Assembly: GCF_900113055.1 (NCBI RefSeq)
Contig: NZ_FONZ01000004.1
Location: 124,001 to 188,000 of the forward strand
Length of the DNA: 64,000 nt
Direction: 5' to 3'
Source of the DNA: Flavimobilis marinus
Lineage (GTDB): Bacteria; Actinomycetota; Actinomycetes; Actinomycetales; Cellulomonadaceae
Shown: in pieces, positions 1 to 10,965 of the stretch
Position numbering within the stretch: the stretch's first letter is position 1
How the letters are laid out: the number at the start of each line of letters is the position of its first letter
The notes under the pieces: generated by a model
Databases searched by the model: none
What the model saw: the letters and a program-made list of their open reading frames with translations, nothing else
Told to the model about the DNA's origin: nothing
Made by a program: the position numbers and the translations under genes

Positions 1-2677
<2,677 letters not shown>

Positions 2678-2688
2678 GGGCGCGATCC

Positions 2689-4932
2689 CTAGGAGCCGGC
2701 CGCTTCGCGCAGCTCTAGCCGGAGCAGCCCGTCCTGGGCCCGCAGCACGAGCGACCGGTCGCGCTCGTCGATCGTGCGGGGCAGGGACTCGAGCACGTCT
2801 GCGGGCACGGTTACCTCGGCCCCGGACGGAGTCACGACCCGCCGTCGGACGACCGAACCCGGATTCCACAGCTCAGCGGGAACGGTGAGCGCGACCTGCC
2901 CGTCGTCGGCGGCCGTCGCGGTGAGCCCCGCCCCCAGGTCGCCGCCCTTGCTGGCGGCCACGTGCCAGGGGCCGTCTGGCTCGCCGGGCCCGGTCCGCAG
3001 GATCAGCCGGAGAGCGCCGTCGAGCGCCTCGCCGGTAACGAGCTCGGCGCCCGTGCGGGCGAGGTCCACCTGCAGCACGCCGTCCGGTGTCGTCCACACC
3101 CGCGGGCCCGGGAGCGCCGCCAGGGCGTCCGGTCCCACGACGACCGGGAGGCACGGACCGTCAGGGTCGATCACGAGCTGCCAGGGCTCGCCGGGCCGCG
3201 CGGGGGACGGCAGGTCGAACCGTGCGGAGCGGGCCCCGACCGCGGGCGCGAGGCGCTCGGTGCCGCGCGCGAGGGCGAGCCTGCTCGGCGACCCCGCGGC
3301 GACCTCCACCTCGAGCCGTGACGCGTCGAGGCTGACCTGGCCGACCGCCACCGGCGCTGGTGCGGCCTCGACGACGATGCCGTCGGGCGTGGGCACGAGC
3401 GCCACCGTGGCCTCGGCACCGAGGGTGCGCGCGGTCCGGTGGCCCGCGGAACCTCCTGGGGACGCGAGCAGGGGTCCTTCGCGCACGAGTCCCCGGGCGC
3501 GGGCGACGACCGTGATCGCGCCGGAGCGGAGCGTGGTGGCGTCCGGGACCCGGACGCGGAACGCCAGGGGCGGGCGGACGCCGGTGGTCGCCGGAGCCGC
3601 CTCGAGCTCGGCGTGCACGGCGGAAACGCCGGGGAGCTGGACGAGCATGGTGGCGTCGGCCGCGGCGACGTCGATCCCGTGGAAGCGCACCACGCCGGCG
3701 ATGGCGAGGGACCCGTCTGGTCCCCACGAGACGCGCTGGGCGCGGGCGGCCAGCCGGGACTCGTGCGCGCTGAGCTCGCGCAGGTCGGGGGGGACGAGGC
3801 CCGGGGCGCCGAGGATCGGGTCGAGCAGCTCGCCCGGCAGGAGCGCCCGACCGTCCTCGACCCGTCCGAGGAGGGTGCCCGGGACCCGTGCGGCCTGCTG
3901 CAGAGCGGCGAGCTCGTTCCAGCGACCCGCCACGACCAGGTGCGCGCTCGCCTTCTTGGCGGCGCGCACGTGGCGCAGGCCCGTGGGGCCGATGAGCGAC
4001 AGGTAGGTCGCGTAGGCACCGCGCAGCGCCTCGCGGTAGGCGTCGTCGGCCCCCGGGGCGAGCTCGGCGAAGGGGGGGAGGTCGACGTCGAGCACGCGCC
4101 CGAGCCATGCCTGCTGCGTCTGCTCCGACGCCTCGGCGGCCAGGATCCGCCAGGCCTCGGCCTTTGCGCGGATCCGGTCGAGGAGGTTGCGCTGACGCCA
4201 CTTCTGCTGGCCCGTGGAGGTCCCGTCCGGACGCTGGCGCCACCGGTACGTCGTCGTCGTCAGCACGTCGAAGCGAGCGCCGCCGAGGAACGAGCGGAGC
4301 ATCGGGACGTGGTCCTCGTAGGCCATGCCCTCCGGGAAGCGGCCGACGCGCTCGTCCCAGGAGCTGCGGCGGTACATCCGGTTGCACGCGATGATGTCCT
4401 TGATCGCGGCCGGGAAGGCGTCGATCGTCGTGCCGCGGACGGGACGTGCGTGGACCTCGCGGGCCCAGGCGGGGACCCAGGACCGCTCCGCGTCGAAGCG
4501 CTCGACCGCGCCCAGGCAGAAGTCGGAGCCGGTCTCCTCGAGCGTGGCGACCATGGTCGCGTACGCGTGGCGGGGGAGCACGTCGTCGGCGTCGAGGAAC
4601 GTGACGTAGCCGCCGCTCGCGCGTTCCAGCGCGAGGTTGCGGGCGGCGCCCTGGCCGGCGTGCTCCTGGGTCAGCACGTGGACCCGGGCGTCGCGCGCCG
4701 CGCGCCGCCGCGCGATCGCCAGGGACTCGTCCGTCGACCCGTCGTCCACCAGCCAGACCTCGAGATCGCGGTACGTCTGCGCGAGCAGGGAGTCGAGCGC
4801 CTCGTCGAGGTAGGCCGCGACGTCGAGGAACGGCACGATGACGCTGACGGTCGCCGCACCGGGGCTCGGGGCGGCGGGCCGCGGCGAGCGGACGGAGCGG
4901 ACCAGGCGGGCGAGCCGCGAGGCGACCGTCAA
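2689..4932 (-). CDS. Family 2 glycosyltransferase with long C-terminal extension
   Basis: The start is taken as TTG at 4932, because that codon overlaps the stop of the upstream pyruvyl transferase (TTGA) and the GT2 fold begins soon after. The 747-residue protein opens with a GT-A domain (VSVIVPFLDVAAYLDEAL; VDDGSTDES; FLDADDVLP with a DxD-type motif near residue 115). About 450 C-terminal residues follow, the latter part beta-rich, that I do not recognise; they may bind polymer or position substrate. The gene converges on the preceding phosphotransferase gene with 11 bp between stops. It probably adds a sugar to the wall polymer. Donor and acceptor are unknown. Confidence 0.85.
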   Translation of the reverse strand: MTVASRLARLVRSVRSPRPAAPSPGAATVSVIVPFLDVAAYLDEALDSLLAQTYRDLEVWLVDDGSTDESLAIARRRAARDARVHVLTQEHAGQGAARNLALERASGGYVTFLDADDVLPRHAYATMVATLEETGSDFCLGAVERFDAERSWVPAWAREVHARPVRGTTIDAFPAAIKDIIACNRMYRRSSWDERVGRFPEGMAYEDHVPMLRSFLGGARFDVLTTTTYRWRQRPDGTSTGQQKWRQRNLLDRIRAKAEAWRILAAEASEQTQQAWLGRVLDVDLPPFAELAPGADDAYREALRGAYATYLSLIGPTGLRHVRAAKKASAHLVVAGRWNELAALQQAARVPGTLLGRVEDGRALLPGELLDPILGAPGLVPPDLRELSAHESRLAARAQRVSWGPDGSLAIAGVVRFHGIDVAAADATMLVQLPGVSAVHAELEAAPATTGVRPPLAFRVRVPDATTLRSGAITVVARARGLVREGPLLASPGGSAGHRTARTLGAEATVALVPTPDGIVVEAAPAPVAVGQVSLDASRLEVEVAAGSPSRLALARGTERLAPAVGARSARFDLPSPARPGEPWQLVIDPDGPCLPVVVGPDALAALPGPRVWTTPDGVLQVDLARTGAELVTGEALDGALRLILRTGPGEPDGPWHVAASKGGDLGAGLTATAADDGQVALTVPAELWNPGSVVRRRVVTPSGAEVTVPADVLESLPRTIDERDRSLVLRAQDGLLRLELREAAGS

Positions 4933-6383
4933 CGTCGTCCCGTCGCGCGCAGGACGCGCGCGGCGGCGGTCCGGAGCGTGGGCTCGACCGCCGAGCGCAC
5001 CCGCCGCACCGCGCGGCTGGCGATGGTCGGCGCGAGCGTGGGCGCCCCCGGAGCGACGTGGTGCGGCACCGCATGGTGCGGTGTGAAGCGCGCGCGCCAC
5101 GCGTCGGGCCCCGCGACGTCGCGGAGCAGCGCGACGCGCTCGATCGCCTCGAGGCGCGCCACCGGGTCGTTCGTCATGAGCGTCTCGACGGGTCGGGGGA
5201 ACGGCGTCGCGGCGAGGCGTTCGTCGTACTCCGGGTTCGCCTTTCCGGGCTCGTGGATGTGCTCGATCCCGTTCTTGACCAGGAATGCCGAGAACCGGTC
5301 GACGTTGGCCCGCTGCGCGCGGTTGAAGCCGTCGAAGTCCGCCCACTCGTACAGGTCTGCCGCGTCGACGCTGGCGTCGAGCTCCGGCACCATGCGGTGA
5401 GGGATGTCGTGGTAGAGGGCGAGCTCGAGCGTGCGCGCGTCGTGCGCGAGCACGACCGCGGGGGTGCGGGCGCTCAGCGCGGCGATGTTGCCGTGGATAC
5501 GCGTGCCGAACGAGAAGTCCTGCTGCGCGAGGTAGTCCATCCATGTCGTCGTGTCGACGAAGTAGCGCATGCGGTTGCTCTGGTACAGCGGGTGCTCGAG
5601 GTGGTTGGGCAGCGTCCCGCTCCGGCGGACGTTCTCCGGCTCCTTGCCCCACATCATCAGCTCGAGGGTGTCGTCGCCCTGCGGGATGTACACCATGTGC
5701 GGGTACTTCTCGGCGTGGCGGACGGAGAGCGGGCCCATCATCTTCACGTAGGGCGAGAGGTTCATCGTGAACCGGGACTCCGGGGTGATCGCCGCCGCGC
5801 GCTTGGTGATCTGCAGGTCCGCCCCGTCCCGGTACAGGGACGGGCACCCGACGACGTCGACGTGCTCGTCGCCGAACCCCAGGGTGGCCAGGTACTCGCG
5901 GGTGAACTCCCCGCGCACCCCGATCGTCGCGGAATGGTCGAGGACCGCGCGCACGAAGCGCTGCACGGTCGCGGTCTCGCGGTCGGTGAGCTGGGGCAGC
6001 GGGCGGTCGAGGCTCCCCACGCCCCCCGCGACGCCGACGCCGACCACGGTGACGGGGATCGACAGGCCCTCGATCACCTGCGTCAGACGGCGGAGGTTGC
6101 CCATGAAGGAGGTGCGGAACGCGTTCGCCAGGGGGATGACGAAGTGGTCGAACTCCTCGTCGACCCGCGCGACGTACTCGCGCGTGATGCCGGGACGCTC
6201 GCTGAGGAAGGAGTTCGAGACGACCTCGGCGCCGGGGACGCTGACGATCTTGTGCATCGCGTCGGTGAACACGAGGTTCCCGACGTTGCGTCCCCACAGG
6301 CCGCGCGGGTAGAGCTCGAGGGCGAGCTCGGGGGGGACGACCTCGAACGGGTCCTTGCCGGAGCGCAGAAGGATACGGCTCAT
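4929..6383 (-). CDS. Polysaccharide pyruvyl transferase family protein (copy A)
   Basis: A 484-residue member of the PF04230 family, whose best-known members (CsaB and relatives) transfer a pyruvyl group from phosphoenolpyruvate onto a sugar as a ketal. The N terminus (ILLRSGKDPFEV) and the motif FGTRIHGN near residue 290 are clear; the His of RIHGN is the conserved family position. It is paralogous to the protein at 10962-12470, sharing GFGDEHV-V-GCPS and FGTRIHGN. It lies directly upstream of the GT2 gene with overlapping stop and start. A different role for this long subfamily is possible. The family call is firm; pyruvylation of a wall glycan is inference. Confidence 0.85.
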   Translation of the reverse strand: MSRILLRSGKDPFEVVPPELALELYPRGLWGRNVGNLVFTDAMHKIVSVPGAEVVSNSFLSERPGITREYVARVDEEFDHFVIPLANAFRTSFMGNLRRLTQVIEGLSIPVTVVGVGVAGGVGSLDRPLPQLTDRETATVQRFVRAVLDHSATIGVRGEFTREYLATLGFGDEHVDVVGCPSLYRDGADLQITKRAAAITPESRFTMNLSPYVKMMGPLSVRHAEKYPHMVYIPQGDDTLELMMWGKEPENVRRSGTLPNHLEHPLYQSNRMRYFVDTTTWMDYLAQQDFSFGTRIHGNIAALSARTPAVVLAHDARTLELALYHDIPHRMVPELDASVDAADLYEWADFDGFNRAQRANVDRFSAFLVKNGIEHIHEPGKANPEYDERLAATPFPRPVETLMTNDPVARLEAIERVALLRDVAGPDAWRARFTPHHAVPHHVAPGAPTLAPTIASRAVRRVRSAVEPTLRTAAARVLRATGRR

Positions 6384-6455
6384 GGTCTCTCTCGGTCGCG
6401 ACGACGGGGTCGGCCCAGCCTATCCCGGTCCGGCTCGGGCGGGTCGGCGGGGACG

Positions 6456-6492
6456 ACGACGGGCGGGCACCGATCTGGTGCCCGCCCGTCGT
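6456..6492 (-). terminator. Perfect hairpin downstream of the Fn3-EEP gene
   Basis: Arms 6456-6471 and 6477-6492 are exact reverse complements (16 bp) around a 5-nt loop. The hairpin lies 7 bp past the stop of the minus-strand gene at 6499-8094. There is no T tract, as is usual for high-GC actinobacterial terminators. Confidence 0.8.
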
Positions 6493-6498
6493 GGTTCC

Positions 6499-8094
6499 TC
6501 AGCGTGCAGGCAGGACGAGCGTCGCCATGAGGAAGTTGTGGTCGGACGGGATAGGCGTCTGGATCCGGCCGCCCTTGGTGTCGACGAGCACCTTGAAGTA
6601 GGTGGCCGCGACGTCGGCGGAGGTGTAGATGTGATCGACCTTGACGCCGTTCTTGAGCGGCGCCGTGCGCCACTTGTTGGTGCTCGCAATGTGGTCGTTG
6701 ACCTGACGCGCGGCGAAGAGGTCGGCGCTCACGTAGCCGGCGGCCTCGAGCTTCGACATCGGCGTGACCGAGGTGCGGCCGTAGTAGGAGTTCAGGTCTC
6801 CGAGGATGACGACGGGGAGGTTGGCGGTGTTCCGGCGCTTGATCTCAGCGACGACCTGGCTCGCCTGGACGGCCCGGTCCTTGTTGCGGGCGCTCGACCC
6901 GCCGTTGGACAGGTGGGTGTTCACGACGAACAGTCGCTGGCCGGTGCTGCGCTCCTGCAGGGTCTGCCAGACCATCCAGCGGTCCTTGGGGTCGGTGGGC
7001 CCCGATAGCGTCGCGCGCCCGCCCCAGGAGGTCTTGGACGTGAAGCGGGAGGAGTTGTAGATGATGTGCACGGCGCCACGCAGGTTCATGGTCGTCTGGC
7101 CGCTGCGCGCGAGAGTGAACTTCTTGCCGCCGGTCGACAGCAGGTTGGCGAAGTCCTGGGGCTGCGTCGACGAACCGTGGGCGAAGGGTGAGGTGCTCGT
7201 GGTCGCCTCCTGGACGCCGACGATGTCGACGCCCGCGCGGGAGAGCTGGCTGGCTGCGGGCTTGCGGCGGACGGACCAGGACTCGCCGGCGCTGCTGACG
7301 TTGGCGAGGAAGAGGTTGGCGGTGGCCGCCTTGACGACGATGCCCGAGCGCTTCGTCGACGCGCGGGGAGCCTTCGACTTCGCGCTGAAGGACCCGGTGG
7401 TCGTGGCGTTCTTGCCGCGGACGCGCACCCAGTAGGTCGCACCGGGCGTCAGGGACGTCGCGGTGAACCGCTGGCCCGCGTCGACGGGCACGTTGTAGGT
7501 CTTGACCCCGGACGTGAAGCTGGCGTTCCGGGCGACCTGGACCTGGTACTTCTGCGCGCCCTTGGAGCGCGACCACTTGACTGACAGCCCCTTGGCGGAG
7601 GTGCCCGTCACCTTGACGGTCTTGACGGCCGTCGGGCGGATGTTCGCGCGCACGGGCTTGGAGGTCGTGGACTTGATCTTCTTGTTGTCGGCGGTGACGC
7701 GGACCCAGTAGTCCGCGGAGCGAGCCTTGACGCCCTTGACGACGACGGCCGTCCTCGTCGTGCGCTTCGACTTCGCGATGGCGGGGCCCCACTTGGAGGA
7801 GTGCACGCTGACCCGGTACGCGGTGGCGCGGGCCGCCTTCTTCCACGACACCCGGATCGAGGTGGACGTCTTCCCCTTGGCCTTGATGCCCGTGGGCGTC
7901 GCGGGCTTGATCTTCTTGGCGGCGAGCGGTGCGCTGGGCAGGGGCGCGGCGGCGAGGGTCGTCGACGCCGCAGCGGGTGCCGGGGCCGCGCTGGCGGCGG
8001 TGGCCGGGACGACGAGGCTCAGCGTGAGCGCGGCAGCGATGGTCAGGGCAGTCCGGCGCTGGGCAGGAGCGGTCGGGCGTGGTGCAGTGCGCAC
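6499..8094 (-). CDS. Secreted protein with two Fn3 domains and an endonuclease/exonuclease/phosphatase domain
   Basis: The 531-residue product starts with a signal peptide (Arg-rich start, hydrophobic stretch, ASA-A cleavage region near residue 36). An Ala/Pro linker and two fibronectin-III-like repeats (about 65-150 and 152-245, each ending in a YWVRV strand) follow. The C-terminal domain has EEP-superfamily motifs in order: VGVQEAT (metal-binding Glu), VVNTHLS, VILGDLNSY, VDHIYTS and PSDHNFLMATL. Expected chemistry is metal-dependent phosphodiester hydrolysis outside the cell; nucleic acid or a phosphodiester wall polymer could be the substrate. The GTG start has AAAGGA about nine bases upstream. 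A FliA-like promoter precedes it. It sits between envelope genes but has its own terminator. Confidence 0.88.
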   Translation of the reverse strand: MRTAPRPTAPAQRRTALTIAAALTLSLVVPATAASAAPAPAAASTTLAAAPLPSAPLAAKKIKPATPTGIKAKGKTSTSIRVSWKKAARATAYRVSVHSSKWGPAIAKSKRTTRTAVVVKGVKARSADYWVRVTADNKKIKSTTSKPVRANIRPTAVKTVKVTGTSAKGLSVKWSRSKGAQKYQVQVARNASFTSGVKTYNVPVDAGQRFTATSLTPGATYWVRVRGKNATTTGSFSAKSKAPRASTKRSGIVVKAATANLFLANVSSAGESWSVRRKPAASQLSRAGVDIVGVQEATTSTSPFAHGSSTQPQDFANLLSTGGKKFTLARSGQTTMNLRGAVHIIYNSSRFTSKTSWGGRATLSGPTDPKDRWMVWQTLQERSTGQRLFVVNTHLSNGGSSARNKDRAVQASQVVAEIKRRNTANLPVVILGDLNSYYGRTSVTPMSKLEAAGYVSADLFAARQVNDHIASTNKWRTAPLKNGVKVDHIYTSADVAATYFKVLVDTKGGRIQTPIPSDHNFLMATLVLPAR

Positions 8095-8131
8095 AGGGAC
8101 GGGTCCTTTGCGTGAGGAGATGTCTGCCCTC

Positions 8132-8159
8132 TTATCGGCGAAGTGCGCAAGAACCTGAG
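8132..8159 (-). promoter_or_regulatory. FliA (sigma-28)-like promoter of the Fn3-EEP gene
   Basis: Read on the minus strand: CTCA (8159-8156), 16 nt, GCCGATAA (8139-8132). This fits the CTCA-N15-17-GCCGA pattern I recall for actinobacterial FliA. The start codon lies 37 bp past the -10 element, leaving room for a short leader with an AAAGGA ribosome site. No transcript data are available here. Confidence 0.6.
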
Positions 8160-8230
8160 CCGTTGCGCCAGCCGGGCTCTCGAGCTGCCAGCCTGGGCTG
8201 CGCGGTGAAGAGCGGGCGATCTCGACCAGT

Positions 8231-9256
8231 TTAGGCGCTCGGGGGGGTTCTGTCCGGCTCTGTCCCGGTCTCGGGGTGTGTTCTCAGCCACGCCACGCTC
8301 GGTTCCGTGAGGCGCCGCGTGAGCGCGGTCCAGGGGCCGGACCCGAGCAGCGCTGTGAGCAGCAGGCCGCCGAGGACGGCGACCGCGACCTCGGTCTGCC
8401 ACGGACGCTCGGCAAGGAGGTCCGACTTGGTCAGCGGGTAGAGCAGGACCGCCTGCCATGCGTACACGTAGAGCGTGCGCGTCCCGACTCGTGTCCACGC
8501 CTGCGCCGTCGCCGGGACGACCGCGAGGACGGCCGCGGTGCCGAGCAGCCCGGCCACGAGGGCGAGGACGCGGACGACGGCGCCAGCGACGTCCGTCAGC
8601 GACTCGGCGCCGTAGGAGCCGTTCAGGTAGAAGACGGCGACGCTGCTGCGGGGGGCCAGCACCAGCGCGGCACCGAGCGCGAGTGCGAGGCAGGCGGCTC
8701 CTGCGGCTCGCGCGCCCGGTCGGCGCAGTGCGGTCAGGTGCTCGGGGCGCAGCTGGAGCCCGAGGACGTAGAAGGGGAGGAACCCGAGGATCCTGGCGGC
8801 GCTCAGCTGTTGGTCGAGCCCGGGGTCGAACGGGGTCAGCACCGAGATGGCGACGGCGACGGCCAAGGGGTAGCGCAGGGACCGGAGCAGCGGCGTGAGC
8901 AGGCGCCAGGCGGCCAGCGCCAGGAGGAACCACAGCGAGAAGGCGGGGGTCGTCAGGTGCGCGTTGAATGGGGCGTCGAACAGGATCGTCTGGAGGGCGG
9001 CGAGGAGCACCTGGAAGAAGACGTACGGCACGAGCAGACCGCGCACGATCGACCAGACCTGGTCCCCGGTGCCCGTGTAGCGCCGCGAGAGGTAGCCGCT
9101 CACGACGACGAAGGCGGGCATGTGGAACGAGTAGATCCAGGTGCTCAGCACGTCGGCAGCGCGAGAGTCGCCCTGCTGCGCGATGTGCCCCACGACCACG
9201 AGCGCGATCAGCACCGCACGCACGTTGTCGAGATGCGGGTCGCGAGTCCTGGGCAT
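8231..9256 (-). CDS. Membrane acyltransferase (acyltransferase 3 family)
   Basis: A 341-residue polytopic protein with roughly ten hydrophobic segments. The N terminus RDPHLDNVRAVLIALVVVGH carries the His of the acyltransferase-3 family (OafA/OatA type), and FHMPAFVVVSGYLSRR is the second typical block. Such enzymes move acyl groups, often acetyl, onto extracytoplasmic glycans. It begins 17 bp after the phosphotransferase gene at 9274-10965 and is probably co-transcribed with it. Its likely role is O-acylation of the polymer made here. The acyl donor, site and direction are unknown. Confidence 0.85.
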   Translation of the reverse strand: MPRTRDPHLDNVRAVLIALVVVGHIAQQGDSRAADVLSTWIYSFHMPAFVVVSGYLSRRYTGTGDQVWSIVRGLLVPYVFFQVLLAALQTILFDAPFNAHLTTPAFSLWFLLALAAWRLLTPLLRSLRYPLAVAVAISVLTPFDPGLDQQLSAARILGFLPFYVLGLQLRPEHLTALRRPGARAAGAACLALALGAALVLAPRSSVAVFYLNGSYGAESLTDVAGAVVRVLALVAGLLGTAAVLAVVPATAQAWTRVGTRTLYVYAWQAVLLYPLTKSDLLAERPWQTEVAVAVLGGLLLTALLGSGPWTALTRRLTEPSVAWLRTHPETGTEPDRTPPSA

Positions 9257-9273
9257 GGCGGTGCTCCGGTCGC

Positions 9274-10965
9274 TCAGAGGAAGGCGCGCGCCTCGTCGAG
9301 GAAGCGCTGCGCGTACGTCGCGGCCGGGATGTCCCCGAGGTAGTAGACCTTGCGCTCGCGTCGCGTGGTGGCCAGCGGGTCGCTCCCGAGCATCTGGTCG
9401 AGCACGTCACCGAAGCCCTGCAGGCGTCCCTTGTGCCCGTCCACGACGTACGCCGCCTCGGCGATCGGGAACTCCGCGGCGAACGTCGCGGCCGGGCGTG
9501 ACACCGCGACCATCGCGAAGGGCTTCTCGGAGAACAGGTAGTCGGGCACGACGCTCGAGACGTCCGCGATCATCGCGTCGGAGGCGTTGAAGCAGTCCAC
9601 CACGCTCATCTCGCGCTCCGCTCGGGTCCCGAAGAGGTGGTCGCGGCCCGTCGTCTCACGGTCGCGTGCGAGCAGCGCGATGATCTCGTCGCACGCCGCC
9701 GCGTAGCGGGCGTGCTTGCGCGCGTACGGGTGCGGACGGAACACCACGCGTGCGCCCCGGTCCAGCAACGTCTGCACCATCGCGACACCGGTGCCGAGCG
9801 AGCAGTAGTTGGAGTCTGCGTAGAAGCCGGCCCACGTCGGCGCGTACAGCACGGTGGGCGCGCCGACCGTGCTGATCGGTGCGGTCGCGACGGCGACGTG
9901 CTCGACCTGGGGGCGCCCGACGATCGCGAACATCTCCTGCGGCATCGACACGCCGTGCGTCGCGAACCGGTCGATCGCCGCCTGCCCGGCGACGAAGTTC
10001 TTGTCGTACATCCGGAACACGGGGTTGAAGCTGGGGGCCTTGTCGCTGTCGCCGTGGTTGAGCTGGATGTGCGTCATCTGGGTGTACCGGACGTAGTGGC
10101 AGTTCTTCGTCGCGGTGTTGACGTAGAAGGCGACCTTCATGGACGGCGTCACGACGCTGTCGAGGTCGGTCAGGCCCTTGCGAAGCACCACCGGTGCGTC
10201 CGTCAGCCGCACGACCTCGTCGAAGTTGGCGCTCGAGCGCACCAGGACGACGAACCGCTCGCCCAGGCGCTCGAGGTACGGCAGCCACATCGCGACCTGG
10301 TAGGCCGTGCCCGCGGGAGCGTCCCAGTGCAGCACGAAGCGGGGACCGTGCTCGCTCAGGGCGCGGTGCAGCCCTGCCTCCACCCGCTGACGGTCGCGCA
10401 CCCGCAGCACGAGGGCGATGCCCGCGACGACCGTGACGGCCAGGGTGAGCGCGCCGGCTGCCAGGAGGACGGAGTCGGCGCGCCGCTCGGCGAGCGCCGC
10501 CGCAGCGGCGAGCGCGAGCACGAGCGTGTTCGCGACGAAACTCGTGCCCGGGCTGACCCAGGTCGGCCGGCGGTGCGCGAGTCCGGGCAGCCGGGACACG
10601 ACCGGGAAGTCCGACGCCGACAGCGCCCGCAGGGGAGACTCGGCCAGGAGGGCGACGGCCAGCAGGATCAGCGCGAGCCGCGCCGTGGTGTCTTCCGGCG
10701 CGACCAGCGCGACACCCGCGAGGACGACGGCGCGCGCCAGCACGAACATGCCGGCCGGCTCTGCGGCAGCCCAGAAGCGCGTGACACCGGGATACGTGAA
10801 CGCGACGAGCAGGAGCAGACCGACCGGCCAGGCGGCCATCGCGACGCCCGGGTGGCCGAACGCGAGGCCCAGCGTGCCGGACAGGGCCAGCACGTTGAGC
10901 ACGTAGCTGTGCCCGCTGACGCCGCGGAACAACGTGGCGGCTCGTGCGAGTCGCGCACCGCTCAT
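9274..10965 (-). CDS. CDP-glycerol/CDP-ribitol phosphotransferase family protein with N-terminal membrane domain
   Basis: A 563-residue protein. The first about 190 residues hold several hydrophobic segments and the rest is a Glyphos_transf domain: HIQLNHGDSDKAPSFNP, LYAPTWAGF, FRPHPYARKHARY and MIADVSSVVPDYLFSE. It is the longer paralogue of the 1418-2677 product and adds a membrane anchor. By family knowledge it transfers an alditol phosphate to a lipid-linked chain. Its ATG overlaps the stop of the upstream pyruvyl transferase (ATGA), so the two are coupled. It lies three genes from the CDP-ribitol synthase, making it a good candidate for the ribitol-phosphate polymerase. Specificity is not proven. 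Confidence 0.85.
   Translation of the reverse strand: MSGARLARAATLFRGVSGHSYVLNVLALSGTLGLAFGHPGVAMAAWPVGLLLLVAFTYPGVTRFWAAAEPAGMFVLARAVVLAGVALVAPEDTTARLALILLAVALLAESPLRALSASDFPVVSRLPGLAHRRPTWVSPGTSFVANTLVLALAAAAALAERRADSVLLAAGALTLAVTVVAGIALVLRVRDRQRVEAGLHRALSEHGPRFVLHWDAPAGTAYQVAMWLPYLERLGERFVVLVRSSANFDEVVRLTDAPVVLRKGLTDLDSVVTPSMKVAFYVNTATKNCHYVRYTQMTHIQLNHGDSDKAPSFNPVFRMYDKNFVAGQAAIDRFATHGVSMPQEMFAIVGRPQVEHVAVATAPISTVGAPTVLYAPTWAGFYADSNYCSLGTGVAMVQTLLDRGARVVFRPHPYARKHARYAAACDEIIALLARDRETTGRDHLFGTRAEREMSVVDCFNASDAMIADVSSVVPDYLFSEKPFAMVAVSRPAATFAAEFPIAEAAYVVDGHKGRLQGFGDVLDQMLGSDPLATTRRERKVYYLGDIPAATYAQRFLDEARAFL

Noticed and set aside
2689-6297. A single minus-strand frame of about 1200 codons
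   Set aside because: Its N-terminal 450 codons are the wrong frame of the pyruvyl transferase gene; family motifs begin only after TTG 4932.
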